Source: Paramecium pentaurelia (taxonomy: Eukaryota; Ciliophora; Oligohymenophorea; Peniculida; Parameciidae). Taken from it: a stretch of 64,000 nt of DNA. Where the stretch lies: contig CAJJDO010000126.1 of the NCBI GenBank assembly GCA_905183005.1, forward strand, positions 7,454 through 71,453, written 5' to 3'. The translations under genes were made by a program, and so were the position numbers. The notes beneath the pieces are model-generated. The model was not told where the DNA came from. It did no database searches and saw only the letters and a program-made list of their open reading frames with translations. This document shows, piece by piece, positions 24,670 to 37,652 of the stretch; position 1 is the stretch's first letter; the number at the start of each line of letters is the position of its first letter.

Positions 24670-25749
24670 TAAATTATTAATAACAAAATTATATAAACTT
24701 CATTAACAATCTAGAATATTTCTTCTTAACAACTTTCAAGTCAAAATGAAAATTCTTTTGGATTTTTTAGACTTCATTAATCAAGTTTTAAACTTATAAA
24801 TGCAAGAGTTGATTAACTTTTCTATTAAATCTGATTCTGGATTTCCAAAAATCTTGAATCAGATTAATTTTTTAAATAAGAATTATAAATAAAATTAAAA
24901 TCAAATTAACATCGTTATTCCACTTTTATGATCTCTACAGAGTGATAATCAACTTTAAACCTCATTTTATTTGCAAAAATAAGTTTATTATAATCCATGA
25001 ATTTCTTATTTATTTATTTAATCAATTAAATATAAATTATTTATATCCAATCCATAAATAGGATAATAAATATCAATTATTTTTCCATTCAATATTTATA
25101 GTGATTTATAATCAAATATTTTTTGATTATATTAGCTTACTAAATTTATTTATTTTATTTTCAAAATGATAATTAAACAATTTAGTTAATATAAATTATG
25201 TTCAATAAAATTGGGATCTTACCTTTATGATTTAGAGTATTTTTTATATCTATTGATCTGTTAGTTATTATTTTAATATTTAAAATTGTAGTGGAATATT
25301 ATTGATTTAAAATTTACTGATATTTTCACCTTTTGAAATTAATTTCTAATAGTTACTTTTGTAATGAAAAATAATTTAATGGATTGTAGTCTAAACAAAG
25401 CTATTTTGGCTATGTCTCAAAGAAATATTCATCTATAATAAAAATTAGTATATATATATTCTTTATCTAATATTTCACTCAAACAATGAAAAATACAATA
25501 TAACTAAAAAATCAATAATAAAAATGGGAGAAGTAAAGATATATAAATCTCTAATATTATTGGATGTATTTACATGAATAAAGATTGATAGTATATAGTC
25601 TCAGTATAAGAATATTTTAATATAATATTAATATTTTCATCAAATTTGGGCAATGAAATCAATCCTATTGAGTTTGCACTTTCACACTTTTTCAATCTAA
25701 TTCTTTAAAATTTAATCGTTTGCGCTAATATATTGTACCGATAAATCAA
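24670..25749. other. 1-kb gene-free region
   Basis: No frame with convincing protein character was found on either strand. It holds the hairpin-forming repeat at 24828-24865 and otherwise AT-rich sequence. Confidence 0.4.
24828..24865. repeat. Perfect 10-bp inverted repeat with 18-nt loop
   Basis: AATCTGATTC at 24828-24837 is the exact reverse complement of GAATCAGATT at 24856-24865. It lies about 160 bp beyond the stop of the secreted-protein gene. It could form a stem in the 3' transcript, but chance in AT-rich DNA cannot be excluded. Confidence 0.4.
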
Positions 25750-26339
25750 TCATATATAAATCAAAAAATTAATCATAGTTTATTATTGCAAGGATGTTTA
25801 ATAATTAAATGACGACAAAATTTAATTATTATCTAAATGCTTTAGTCTTGTTCTTTCATACTAACCTTTGGGTTTCTCATATTCCCTACTTACTTAGTTT
25901 TTATCAAGATTACAAGCTTGAAGATACTCTAAATTTTTGTTAATTATTTCAAAAACGAATATTGTTAATTCAAAATTCATTTCTTAGATCGAACTTATAA
26001 CTTCAGTTAGTTCTCTAATACTCTGTTTATTGATGAATAAAAGTTAAAGTAATTTTACATGAAGAGATAATATTAATATATTGATCAAGAGTATTATCTT
26101 TATACAAATGAATTCTATGCATCTACTTTATTCTAAACATTGATTAAACTTGGTGTAGCAGAATGAGCTCTCCTTTAAACTATAGGATTCTTTTAAATTT
26201 TGTATTTTTCTAAACAAAATTGATTAAAAAGTTCTCTTTCAACCTCATCTCCCTCAATTTGTTTCGAAGTTATTTGAGAAGGTAACTATAGAGATTGAAA
26301 TTTGTCAGTTTTTTTCTTAGATGTCAATGAACAACCCAT
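25750..26339 (-). CDS. Small protein with N-terminal MGCS acylation signal
   Basis: Predicted 186 residues with one 29-nt intron; the exon sum is divisible by three. The start MGCSLTSKKKTDKF fits N-myristoylation at Gly2 with palmitoylation at Cys3 and a following basic patch, so the protein should attach to the inner face of membranes. The middle has a hydrophobic run (IILLINILILSLHVKLLQLLF) and then an amphipathic helical part (ELTEVISSIQEMNFELTIF). No enzyme motif is seen. It shares the MGxxC start with the pseudokinase gene just upstream on the same strand. Confidence 0.6.
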
Positions 26340-26935
26340 TTTAAAAATAATTAATTAGATTGAATCATCGTGTTTAATATTACAAAAATTAACAAACATG
26401 AAGTTTTAAATTATATCTACTAATTATGCTGATATTTGTTATTCATATAATCTCAATCCTCAATAAATCATTCATTATAATCTCTCCTACTCTTCTATCT
26501 TAATAAAATTTGTTTATTTTAAACTAATCATGAATATAATCTAATCTTTAATTTAGAAACAGATTAATTTTATGCAAATTTTTATTTATTTCTAATAGTT
26601 TATAAATTTAACTTCCATATTAGTGTATTCAAACTCATATAATCAAAGATTATTTCAATAATTAATCAAATTTTTTAAGATGTATGTAAATTACAAAAAG
26701 CTTTAACATTATTTTTTATAAAGATGATTAAGTAAAATTAGTATTAATTTTACTTTAGATATTTATTTCTATATTCAAAATAATTCCTATTTCTTTTAGG
26801 TTGAGTCATTGACATTAATTAATCATTAGAATTTTTCAAAAAATCAAAAAGAAAATTGTATACTCATAATAACATCTTATATAAAATTATATTAAAAATT
26901 TAATAAATATTATAATATTTATTGGAATATAATTA
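26340..26935. other. Intergenic region without recognisable gene
   Basis: AT-rich spacer between two minus-strand genes that both encode MGC-starting proteins. Nothing further is supported. Confidence 0.4.
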
Positions 26936-28653
26936 TCATTTCTAAATTTTTTGACTTTCTAAGTGATGGTCAATATTTAAGTCTTTCAACAAAGGTCTCA
27001 TTGCTTCACTAGATAAAATTTCTATCATTAAGTAAATTAGATAAAGTAAATTAGAATTGGGTGAGTTATAGAGCCCTAACTCTTTTGACAATAGTTGGGA
27101 TAGCTAATTTTATAAATCTTTAGTTATTTCTTCAAGATTCTATTTTATTTCTTTTTCGTTTACTTCTTTTTTTTCTTATTATATAGGTTAAGACTAGTTT
27201 GTTATTGCTGTTTTCAAATATTCATATTCAATCTTTTTCTTTGTCTCAATCTCACCTATGTTTTTACAAACTTTTATAAATTCACTTTCATTTTAAAATC
27301 CTTTTAATTCAACATTTTCAAGTAACCTAATGTTACATAAAATCATATTACTCAAAATTGACTCTAAAAAATATCATTTTGAGAGATCTTTTTGTACTAT
27401 CATCTAATGCTTTCAAGTTTTTATTATACTCTTAATCTATTAAATTGCCAGACAGATACTAAATACTTTTTGCATTATTTTTATAATTCTTATCTTGATT
27501 TTGAATTTTTTGATTAGGTATTATAACTTCAAATTCTTCTAGAAACAATTACCAATCAGATAATAGTAATTTGTAATTACCTACCTAATTTTAATCTCTA
27601 GAAATTAATATATTATTTCCTTTCACTATAACCATTTTCTAAAATATCTTTGCTGACAACTTTTAATCTGAAGAAGTATTTTATTCCTTTTCTAATTAAC
27701 TTTTTTGAACTAGAGAAATAATTTGAATGGCTTAGTAAGCAAAATTTATTCTTTCTGCTAATTATTTAGATGGATGATGACTATTTATGAATATTTAATA
27801 AATACCTAAAAGTATAAATATTAAATTATTCTAGTTTAGTAATAATATAACAATTACAATATTCTGGTTCATTTTTTATTTCTTCTATCTTATAATAAAA
27901 ATATTTTTAACAGTATAATGCTAGAGTTATATCTTTATTTTAGCCATTCTATTATATTTCAAAAGCTTCTTTAATTTTTTCTATCCATTTATGAATATAT
28001 GCTTTCTTAGCCATTGGTATTAATTTTACACAACAGTATTTGCCCTATATTTTACCAAGATAAGTGCAAATAGGTACTTTTTATTTCTGAATTAATCTCA
28101 CTAAAGTGATATTCTCATTATATTCTTGAAATTATGTAACTTTAGAGAAATCGTATTTATCTTCATCCTCAATATCACAAATATTTCTATTTGCTATCTT
28201 AGGTCCACTATATGGTTTTTCTGAATAATCTTTTAATTTATATTAATCTTGCTTAAAGCAAGCGCTTAATTGATCTTCTATTTCCTTCTTATTTTTCTAA
28301 AAGGCTTCTTCTGTTTCTATAATAGTTTTTAATGCTTAATCAAACTATTCTATGTCTGTATCTGGCTATGAAATATTCTCTACTTTCTAAACCTCAATTG
28401 GTTTTTCTTCTTCTTTTACTTTATCAATTTCTACTATTTCAGGTGGTAAGAAGCTCTCTTCTTTTTTAGGTAATTCTATTTTAGGTTCTTCTTTTATAGG
28501 CTCTACTTTTTTAGGTTCTTCTTTTATAGGTTCTGGTTCTGGTTTGGGTTACATTACTAGAACTGGTTTTTATGTTTCTTTAGGTGGAGGTTAAGGAGGA
28601 TTTTACTTTTGTTTTGAGCATCCACAACATTTACATGAACATATAGCACCCAT
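26936..28653 (-). CDS. Dually acylated kinase-like (probable pseudokinase) protein
   Basis: Begins MGAICSCKCCGCSKQK: Gly2 for myristoylation plus a dense Cys cluster for palmitoylation. Residues about 20-110 are a Pro/Glu/Lys repeat region (PIKEEPKKVEPIKEEPK). A kinase-like domain follows: VRLIQKQKVPICTYLGKI, CCVKLIPMAKKAYIHKWI (VKL lysine position), YCNCYIITKLEQ (hinge), INFAYQAIQIISLV, then KGNNILIS and NYKLLLSDWQLF. In place of HRD there is VIVKG, and in place of DFG there is SDW, so catalysis is doubtful. The C-terminal 120 residues are charged coiled coil. The frame changes near 27830 and 27370 need introns that I could not fix exactly. A membrane-tethered scaffold role is inference. Confidence 0.6.
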
Positions 28654-29188
28654 AAATTTATTATTAAATAACTTTTATTTGCTCGATATAAAGTTTATAA
28701 ATTTAAGTATTTGATATATTAAAATTAGCAATAGAAATTAATTTTTTTTAAGTGTTTCAAAAGAAACTCTTATATGTATTGGGATTTTAATAAATTAGGA
28801 GACATAATTTATTAAAGAGGTTGGAAGATCTATCAAAAATATCATGAGACACTTGATAGCAATTATTTATAACAGTCATTAAAACTTAAGAGCAAATATG
28901 ATATTTGAAGCATTCTATTATTAATTTAAGAATACTAATATAAAAATTGGAAAGTGAGATTAACTATTAGAAAGTTATTTAACATAAAAAATAATTAGTA
29001 CTTTAATTTTATTATTATGATTTTCAAATAGAGGAACTATTTTACTTCTTTATATTAGGATAGAAATTCCAGTAGATCAAATTTAAAAATTTCTCTATAA
29101 TAATAGTACAATAATTACAATACAAAATATATATTAATTATTTTTTTTAATCAATTTAAATCATTTTTTCTAAAAGAGGAAATATTTC
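28654..29188. other. Region upstream of the large GTPase, with a 44-codon frame
   Basis: A plus-strand ATG-to-TGA frame at 28774-28908 (MYWDFNKLGDIIYQRG..) has protein-like composition and may be an unassigned 5' exon or a tiny gene. From about 29070 a second plus-strand frame (KEEIFHVQKTKYEIRKL) overlaps the start of the GTPase one base out of phase. No intron connects them by eye. Confidence 0.3.
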
Positions 29189-31894
29189 ATGTTCAAAAAA
29201 CTAAATATGAAATAAGAAAGTTATGATGTTTAACAAAAACTTTCAAATCATAAAAGGATAATTTTGTATTTCAATCTTACAGATAGTTATGAATCTTTAA
29301 CAGATTTAAAAAACTTATTTAATATAAATTTTAATTAGGAAAATTAGATATAATTCGAATTCGAGTTAAAATAAGAGTCTTATGAAATAGAATCTATATC
29401 TTTATATTATTTTTAAGGATTTATTAAAGAAAATTCAAATGATAAAATAGATATATGTAAATTAACAAATATTCGGATTAATTTACTCAAACTTGCATAA
29501 TAATTTAGAAAATGTAATATTAAGATTATTCTTCAATATAATCATTTTCAAATATTCGAAAAATAATACTATATTGAAAAACATATTAATTAGTTATTTG
29601 ATGGCTTTTTAACTGAATAAAAGGAGGTAATATTACTTTCAAGAGATGTAAGAACTTATTAAATTATTTGTTATTTAAAACAACCAATTTTTTTAGATTA
29701 TTTTAAATCAGATGTTAAAGAGTATATTTTATCAAATAAAGATTATATATAGAGAGATAGTTTAATTTTTACATGTAAAGAATTTAATGAAGAATTTATT
29801 TATCAATTACATTCAGCAAAAGGGTTTTTTTAATTTGAATATAATGATTTTTGTTCTATTGGGGTAGAATGCTATTTGTACTTAAGAGATGAATTAGAAG
29901 TACTTTCATTTTTAATACTTAAAGATATAAGAATGCTTTAATTTAATATATATGTATTACTTGAATTGCCGATTAATTTAAAAAATGAAAAAAATTAAGA
30001 TGAAAATGTTAAACAATTTCTAAAATTATTATATTCTCTTATGATTAGATTTCTATAAATAATTAATAAAGAATAATTCTGCATATAAATTTTTGTTTAA
30101 GAAATCCGCTAAGCTATTTTATATTGGGAACCTCGTATTTTAAACCATTTAAAATATTTGGCATAATAAAATCCAAGTTGTATTTCATTTAGTAAAAAAG
30201 AAAAAATTTTTCTATTTAATGATAAACAAATAATTGAATGGTATCAATCAAAACTATTAGTTTTTCAAGATTTTACTCAAGAAACTCTAAACAGCTTTAT
30301 ATAAAAGGAATTGGAAATGATTTCTTTGTAATGTTCTTTAGAGATTAAGTACTTTGATATTCATCTTCCATCTAAATATAAATTGTTTTAAGAAATAACT
30401 AATTTTTCCAATATATAAGAAAACATCAAGAAACCTAATATCTGCTTGTTAGGTTTAACAAAAACTGGTAAAAGTACATTATTGAATATCTTGATGAATC
30501 CTAAAAATATTGATATTATTAAAAATGGTTAAAATAAATATTTCTCTATAATTAATAAAGCTAATGATATTATAATATCATAATCATGCAAAAGTTAAAC
30601 TAAATAAACATAGGATAGAGAAATTAATGATTTTATATTTACAGATACACCAGGATTTTATGATACGAATAGTGAAAATAGATTGATTAATTAAATTAAA
30701 ATCTTTACATAATTACAAAGATCGCCATAAATAATCTTTTTGATTTTAATTGATGGATAAAAATTGTGTGAAAATATTAATGATCTCTACTCTACTATTG
30801 AACATATCAATTTATTCTTTGGTGATAAGCTAATTGAATCTTAATTGGAAAAATTCATTATACCTGTTTTTAATAAATTAGGTTTAAATACAATGGACTA
30901 GATAAAAAATATATTGGAAAAAGAAATTGAGTCAGATTACTCTAACTCTTAACTATATCATTTCTTAAAAGCTATAAAAAATACTATTGATAATAATGGA
31001 TATATTGAATTATTAAATGCATCCTACTTTATGAATAAATAAGAAATAAAAAATTTAAAAAAATAAATATAAGAAACATAAAATAAAATATCCAACTTAT
31101 TAAGAGATAATAATATCACTTCTAAAGAGATAAGCTAATTAAATGAAAGAGTAACTTTATTATAAAATGAAATTGATATTAAAGGAAATCAAATTAACTA
31201 TGATTTACTAGAGAAGATTTAATAATAAATTTTAAACTAATGTAAAAACTTATCGTAAGAACAGACTTAATAAAAATTTAAAATAGAATTTACTTTGTCA
31301 TTAAATGCAGAAATGAAAGAACATTATAATACTATATTACAATATTAAGATGAAATATGTACATTCCTTTTAAGATTAATCACTGAGGTGATAATTAATA
31401 ATCTTTTAAATGATCATTCTAGAAATTTAGATTAAGTAACTGATCTATGTTCTTAAATATAAAATATTATACAAGACTTTAAATCGAATGAAAACATAAG
31501 CATTTACGAATTTTTCATTTCCTTGAGCTAGAAATTTCTTAATCTTTTTCAAAACCAAATATTGATTCAGGATTTAATTAAGAAATTGAATTCTATTTAT
31601 AACATCTCTAAATTCATTCTAAATGGATAAGCTGTAAAGAAAATATCTTCTTAGTACTTGGAAAATGAATTGGATCTAGTAAGAAGAAGCTGTATTAATT
31701 TGCATAATAATCAGAATTTAAAAAAATTTTACACAATTAAGAGATTTAAAGAGTTCTAAATATTTTTATTAAAGTTAATATAATTAGACAAAAGAGCAGA
31801 AAAGTTAAAGCAATCTACAAAATAATAATATGAAAGACTCAAGATGGAAATTTTAAAAATTGAGTATGATGAAATAAAAAAATCTTAAAAATGA
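29189..31894 (+). CDS. Large divergent P-loop GTPase with coiled-coil tail
   Basis: An uninterrupted 901-codon frame, remarkable here because nearly every other long gene is split. Residues about 1-420 are an N-terminal region of unknown fold (FNLTDSYESLTDLKNLF..). The G domain starts near residue 425: G1 NICLLGLTKTGKSTLLN, an S/T-rich switch region, G3 FIFTDTPGFYD, the following IIFLILIDGQKL strand, and G4-like PVFNKLGLN (NKLG, not the usual NKxD). The C-terminal 300 residues are coiled coil (QETQNKISNLLRDNN, LQNEIDIKGNQIN, ending DEIKKSQK). This layout resembles AIG1/septin-related or dynamin-like large GTPases, but no family is assigned. A related gene lies 3 kb away in opposite orientation (34876-37652). 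Confidence 0.75.
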
Positions 31895-32270
31895 TTGATA
31901 ATTTTTATGTTTAAAATTGTCTAGACATAAAAATAACCATTAAACTTCTTTATAATATTATTATTAAATTTAAAATTACTTTTAATTAATCTAAATAAAT
32001 ATCTTTGTTTTTAATATTTAAGGTCATAAGATAATTTTAATTTCTAAGATGTACATAAATAAATTAAAAATAAAATGAAATATATAGAAGAGTAATTAAT
32101 CATTTTTTTTTCTAATAATTATTAATATTGTTATCAAAATTAAGTTAGTTATTTAATTCATCATTTTTTTTAGTTTATATCTGATGATTTCTATAATATT
32201 ATTAATAAAAAGTATTCTGGTTAAATAATTAATAATTATATAATTATAAAATAATTCAAATTTCAAAGTG
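31895..32270. other. Intergenic region between GTPase and kinesin genes
   Basis: 376 bp of AT-rich DNA with no coding signal. It contains the 3' end of the GTPase transcript and the promoter of the kinesin gene. Confidence 0.5.
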
Positions 32271-34574
32271 ATGCAGCCATCTAAATAACAATAATAGTTA
32301 TCAGTTTAAGCATAAAAAGAAAGAGGTAATAGAATGAGATGATTGTTAGATCGATTAAAAGCTTAAAGAGAGGGTTAATTAAATAAAAAAGAATAGGCTC
32401 TAAACAAATTAAGCGATGATGAAGTAATAGCTTAATTAAAGGCAAAAGGATTAGGAGTATATGGAACAAAATAAGAGAAATTAGATAGATTAAAGAAAGC
32501 AAATGGTATATTTATTAATGTATAAAAAGGGATTGAAATTGTTAATAATAATAAGCCAGAATAAGTTCCTTAATAATAATAATAAGCATAATAAGTAGTT
32601 GTTTAATAATAAGCATAATAATAAAAAGGATCAGTTGTTGATAATATCAAAAAGATGGAATAATAAAGAGAAGAACGTCGTAAAAATATGTAAGAAATGA
32701 AAAGAGAGAAGGCAGAAAGAGAAGAATAGAATTAAATATTAGGTAAAAATGTTGATGTAGAATTTGAAATTATGATTGATAAAACGAGACTCAAAGGAGG
32801 ATTAATATAAGAACATTAGACTACATAAAATATCAAATTATGTGTATGTGTTAGGAAAAGACCTATCTTTAAAAAGGAGGAAGTTGGAGGTGAAATAGAT
32901 GCTATAAGTTGTGCAAATCCTATGATAAGAGTGCATGAACCTAAATTAAAAGTAGATGGCATTACTAAATATGTAGAAAATCATGATTTCTAATTTGATA
33001 ATACTTTTAGTGAAGTAGAATAAGGCAAAGATATTTATGATGTTAGTTTAGCTCCATTGATGGATTTATTGGTAAATTAAGGAGTTGTAACTTGTTTTGC
33101 TTATGGACAAACAGGTTCTGGTAAAACTTATACAATGAAAAGCATTTAAGAATTATTAGCTACTGATTTATATAAGTTAATAAGTACAACTCCATCTTAT
33201 AAGATATTTGTATCATTTTTTGAGATTTATGGTGGAAAATGTTATGATTTATTAAATGGTAAGGCACCATTATAAATAATGGAAGATAAGAATAATAATA
33301 TATAGATACAAGGATTAGTTGAAAAACCAAGTGAATCAGAACATGAATTATTCTAATTAATGGAATTAGCTAATTCAGTTAGAACAACTCATGCAACTGT
33401 TGCAAATGATACATCATCTAGATCTCATTCAATTTGTTAAATTGCAATAAGACAAGGTTATTCTGATATTGGCAAATTAATATTGGTTGATTTGGCAGGA
33501 TCAGAAAGAGCATAAGATACATAATCAAATAATAGATAAAGAAGATTGGAAGGAGCTGAAATCAATAAAAGTTTATTAGCATTAAAAGAATGCATTAGAG
33601 CTATGGATTCAGGATAAGGACATGTTCCTTTTAGAGCATCTAAACTTACTTTGGTATTGAGAGATTCATTTACTGCAAAATCTAACAAATCTAGAATTAT
33701 TATGATTGCTTGTATTAGTCCTGGAAGTTCATCTGCTGATCATTCATTGAATACTTTAAGATATGCTGATAGATTAAAAGATAAATCAAATTAAGCTAAA
33801 ATATAATTAGAAGAAAGAGAAGTTACAAATGAAGAATTATTATATAGATAATAATAAGGATAAGATAGATAATCAGATAAAAATTTAGATAATAATAATA
33901 ATAAATAAGTAGATAAATAGAATACTCCTTTATAATTACCAAAAATTAATGATCCAAGAAATTAAAATAATTAGAATGCTGCTAATCTTAAAAAGAATTA
34001 ATCATAAATACCAGATAAAGAAAAACCAAAATCTTAACCTGTACCACAAAAATAATAGAAAAGAGTCAGTTCAATTTAAGAAGACTCAGATGATGATGTT
34101 GCAGCTGAAGAATTAGTTAATAAAAAGAATGGATAAGTCAAAGAGGATGTTAGATGCATGAAAGAAACTATGATGAAAAACGAATAAAATAATGCTAATG
34201 GAAATGGTAATGAATTCTTTGATTTTCATGAAAAAGTTAATACAATATTGGAAGAATAAGATGAAATCCTTAATATTCATATGGCTGCTATTAAAGTATT
34301 TTTATATATATAATATTTTTAGGAAGATGCTAAATTATTATAATAAGAAAGTGAATTAATTTAATCAATTTAAGGAGTTGGAATTGTAGATTATGATGTA
34401 GATACTTATGTTGGTAATCTAGAAGCATTTATTAAAAAAAAATTAAAAATTTATAATTTATTGAATAAAAAGCTTTTAGTTTTCAAGTAATTCTATTCAA
34501 TTATATATAATAGAACTCATTTAAAAGAAGAAGAAGAAATCAGTTCTAAGATGAAGAATACCTTCTATTATTGA
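32271..34574 (+). CDS. Kinesin-13 family motor (microtubule depolymerase)
   Basis: The N-terminus is Q- and K-rich (MQPSKQQQQLSVQAQKER), then the charged neck (EERRKNMQEMKREKAEREE) that lies directly before the motor, typical of kinesin-13/MCAK. The motor has CVRKRPI, P-loop FAYGQTGSGKTYT, switch I NDTSSRSHS, switch II LVDLAGSERAQDT, and INKSLLALKECIRAM. Kinesin-13 motors use ATP to depolymerise microtubule ends and, in ciliates, affect spindle and cilium length. The KVD tip of the family's loop 2 appears as KVDGITKYVE. Four small introns (24, 24, 27, 27 nt) leave 734 codons; the three latter are multiples of three with no in-frame TGA and could also be coding. The C-terminal coiled part ends KMKNTFYY. 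Confidence 0.94.
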
Positions 34575-34875
34575 AAATATATAAATTAATTCTATTATTA
34601 TATCTATCTCTATTTATTATTATTATATGATTAATTATCTGAGATAAATTTTATATTATTTTTAATATTTTGATATTTCAATTGAATATTTGAAATATTT
34701 TTATCAATAATTTAAGAATTTACATATCTAAAATGTTATTCAATTAAAAATGAAAAAAATATTTATCATATTAATTAAAGGCTATATTAAAAGATAAAGT
34801 TGAAGAAAAAAATTGTTTAACTTTAAAAATAAAAACCATCTTTTAATGATGAAAAATTAAGTATAACATAAATTT
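34575..34875. other. Intergenic region between convergent genes
   Basis: 301 bp AT-rich spacer between the stop codons of the kinesin-13 gene and the second large GTPase gene. No coding signal. Confidence 0.5.
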
Positions 34876-37652
34876 TCATTTTATTTTGTCTAAATATTTA
34901 TTTCTTATTAATTCTTAAATTTTATGATCTTACTTCCTTATTTCAAATTCCAATTCTTGTTAAGTTGGTTCTTTTGACCATCTAAAAAAACTCATATTCT
35001 TTTTAATGTCGTTTTTAATATCTATTTCTATTGTATCTTTAACAATCTCTTATAACATTTGAATTTTTTGTTTAAGCTCTACAAATTGTTGTAATTCAAT
35101 TTAAAATTTTTGTCCAAATTTATTTAATTATTCCAATTTTTATATTTAAGATAATTATTCATATAAAAATTCTTAATCTTTGGGCAAATCCAGATATTTA
35201 GAAAGTTCTAGCCATAGTTTTTCAGAATTTATTTCTTATTAGTCAAATCTGTTTAATTAGACTTAAACATATTTAAGTAAATCATCAATTTTCTCTAATG
35301 GTCTTTATTTAAACAAAATGTCATTTATAATTGCATTAGATATTAACTCATCAACATAATTATTAATTTAACTTAAATGTTTTAAAACAATATAAAGACT
35401 ATTTTCCATAGACGGTGTTAATTTTAATTTAAAATTAAAATCTACCTTTTATTTCTTTTGTTAATCAAACAATACTTGGCATTAAGTAAAAATCTCATTT
35501 CTTATTTTATTGATATCTGAATTAATAATTTAATATTCAATTTTTTCTTTATTCACTTCAAGATCCTTAATTTATAGTTCTATTTTTTAATATTTATCTT
35601 GTATTTCCTTCTAAGATTCTTCATTATGCTTTTCCTTCATAATTTTGTCAATGATTGCTTATTTATCTATTTTCAACTATTCCAAACTACTAATGAAATA
35701 CTTCTCAGCTTTGAATAATGTAATATATTAATTGTTATCAATTTTATTTTTTATAACCCTTAAAAATTCTTTTTCTTATTCGCTATTACAATTTTACATA
35801 GTACTACTCTCCCATTTATTTTTAATTTCACCCATAATAGCTTCATTAACCTTTATAAATACTGGAATAAGAATTTATTTTAATTGTTTGATATTAAGTT
35901 ATTCATCAAAAAATGAATTAGTGTGTTTTATTGTACTCTGTAAATCGGTTTTTTTTTTATCTAGTTCCTCTCCGTCTATAAGTAACAAAGTTACTAATTA
36001 TTTGATACAATTATTCTTTAAAACATCTTAATTTAATTAATCAATCTTCTTTCTTCAATTGTATCTATAAATCCAGGTGTATCTATAAATTTCAAATCAG
36101 ATTTTCCAATATTAATTTAGAATTCATTTATTGATGAAGTTTTACTATTGTTCTCATGAGAGATTTCAAATAGTTTATCATTATTGATTACATCGAAACA
36201 ATATCTTCCTGAACTTGTTTATATGAGTTTCATATTATTTGGATCATGTATAATATTTAATAGAGTACTTTTTCCTACTCTAGTAATTCCTAATACAACA
36301 ACATTCAAGCTATTTTAGTTATTTTAACCATTTTAATTTTCAATAAAATTACTAATATATGATAATCTTTAAGGTATAAAGGATTCATAATGATGAAGCC
36401 AAAAAACGAGTGATTTTTCTAATAATTTGAATATTTCCTTTATATAATCAAAAGTATAATATTCTTTAAAATAATCCAAAAGATTCATATCATTATTAGT
36501 AAAATCAACATTGAAATTCAGACAATTATATTTTTCAATTTTCCAAGAAATATTTGGTATATCTTTTATTTTATTCAAATTTTCTACCAATTTTTTTAAG
36601 TAATAACTAATTATATATTTAAGATTGTGACATAATTATTAAAAATTTAAGTTTTCTTTTTCAGCATTTATATATTTTTTTATTTTAAATATTAATTATT
36701 TTAAGTTATTTAAATATTCCCGAATATATTCATTTAAGTTTGCTTCATCATTTAAATTTATTTATACCTCTAAAAGATTTTTAATTTATTTTCTTAATAT
36801 GTAAAGAGATTATGAGTATTCATAAAACACAATATTTACCTTACTTTATATATACTATATGCAAGAGAATCCAATTTACTTAAAATACCAGTCCATCTAT
36901 ATTACATTAATTTTATTTTCACTAATTTAGTTAAAATATTCTATGGTGATTTAGGAGCTATTTATTGGTTGCGGTTTGCTTGGTTTCTCTTTTTCATTAA
37001 GACTATATATGTATCCTTCCTTAGTATATGAATTATTTTCCTAACATTCATTTTGATGGCCATAGTTATTTCGCTTATTGTTTAGTAAGCAAAATATAAA
37101 TATATCCTAATCTTCTTCTTATACTTCAAAAAATCCTTCAAACAATTAAAAAATTCTGTGTTTGATTTTTTAATTGAGTTTTTCCTAGTTTTCCTCATTA
37201 TTGAATTAGACTATAAAATTTAATTTTTTAAATTTATTTTATTAAAGAAAGCTTTTCATAAAGAGTTTGATTTTTGATAATTCATAATAGTTTAATCCTT
37301 CAGACTGTTTATCATTATTTTACATAAGGTTTTAAAAGTAGACAATAATTTAGGTATCCTTGACTTCCCCTATAAATCCATCTTGCCATTAATCTATAAT
37401 TTTTGGCTTTATATATTCCTTCAATTCAATCTAACAATTTTGGTCTTCTGTAAGATTAAAATAAAATAAACATAAGTCCTTATTTTTTTTAATCTCTAAA
37501 GCCCTTTTTTTTTGAAATTATCTAATCTCTTCCAATTCTTTGAATATTCGGCTTATGGTTGCTTGCTCAATGTTGTCAAATTATTATTATTCTTTTTATT
37601 CTGGGTTGTTTTATTATTATAGTATTTCTCTTTACTCTTGTAATCCTATCAT
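34876..37652 (-). CDS. Second large divergent P-loop GTPase, one frameshift
   Basis: A relative of the GTPase at 29189-31894, in opposite orientation. It starts MIGLQEQREILQQQNNPEQ, has a similar N-terminal region (LCLFYFNLTEDQN matches LYFNLTDS of the other), G1 VVVLGITRVGKSTLLN, G3 LKFIDTPGFIDT, the strand VTLLLIDGEEL, and a C-terminal coiled coil ending IRNKYLDKIK. At the G4 position it has PVFIKVNEA where the other has PVFNKLGLN, so guanine recognition is altered. The frame is lost by one base at about 36026-36032, just after the RRLINQIK motif; adding one base gives exactly 926 codons. No intron explains the shift. It is either a homopolymer-type error or an early pseudogene; otherwise the gene is open throughout. 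Confidence 0.65.

Noticed and set aside
36020..36035. Retained internal eliminated sequence as cause of the GTPase frameshift
   Set aside because: The difference is one base; Paramecium eliminated sequences are at least about 26 bp and flanked by TA.
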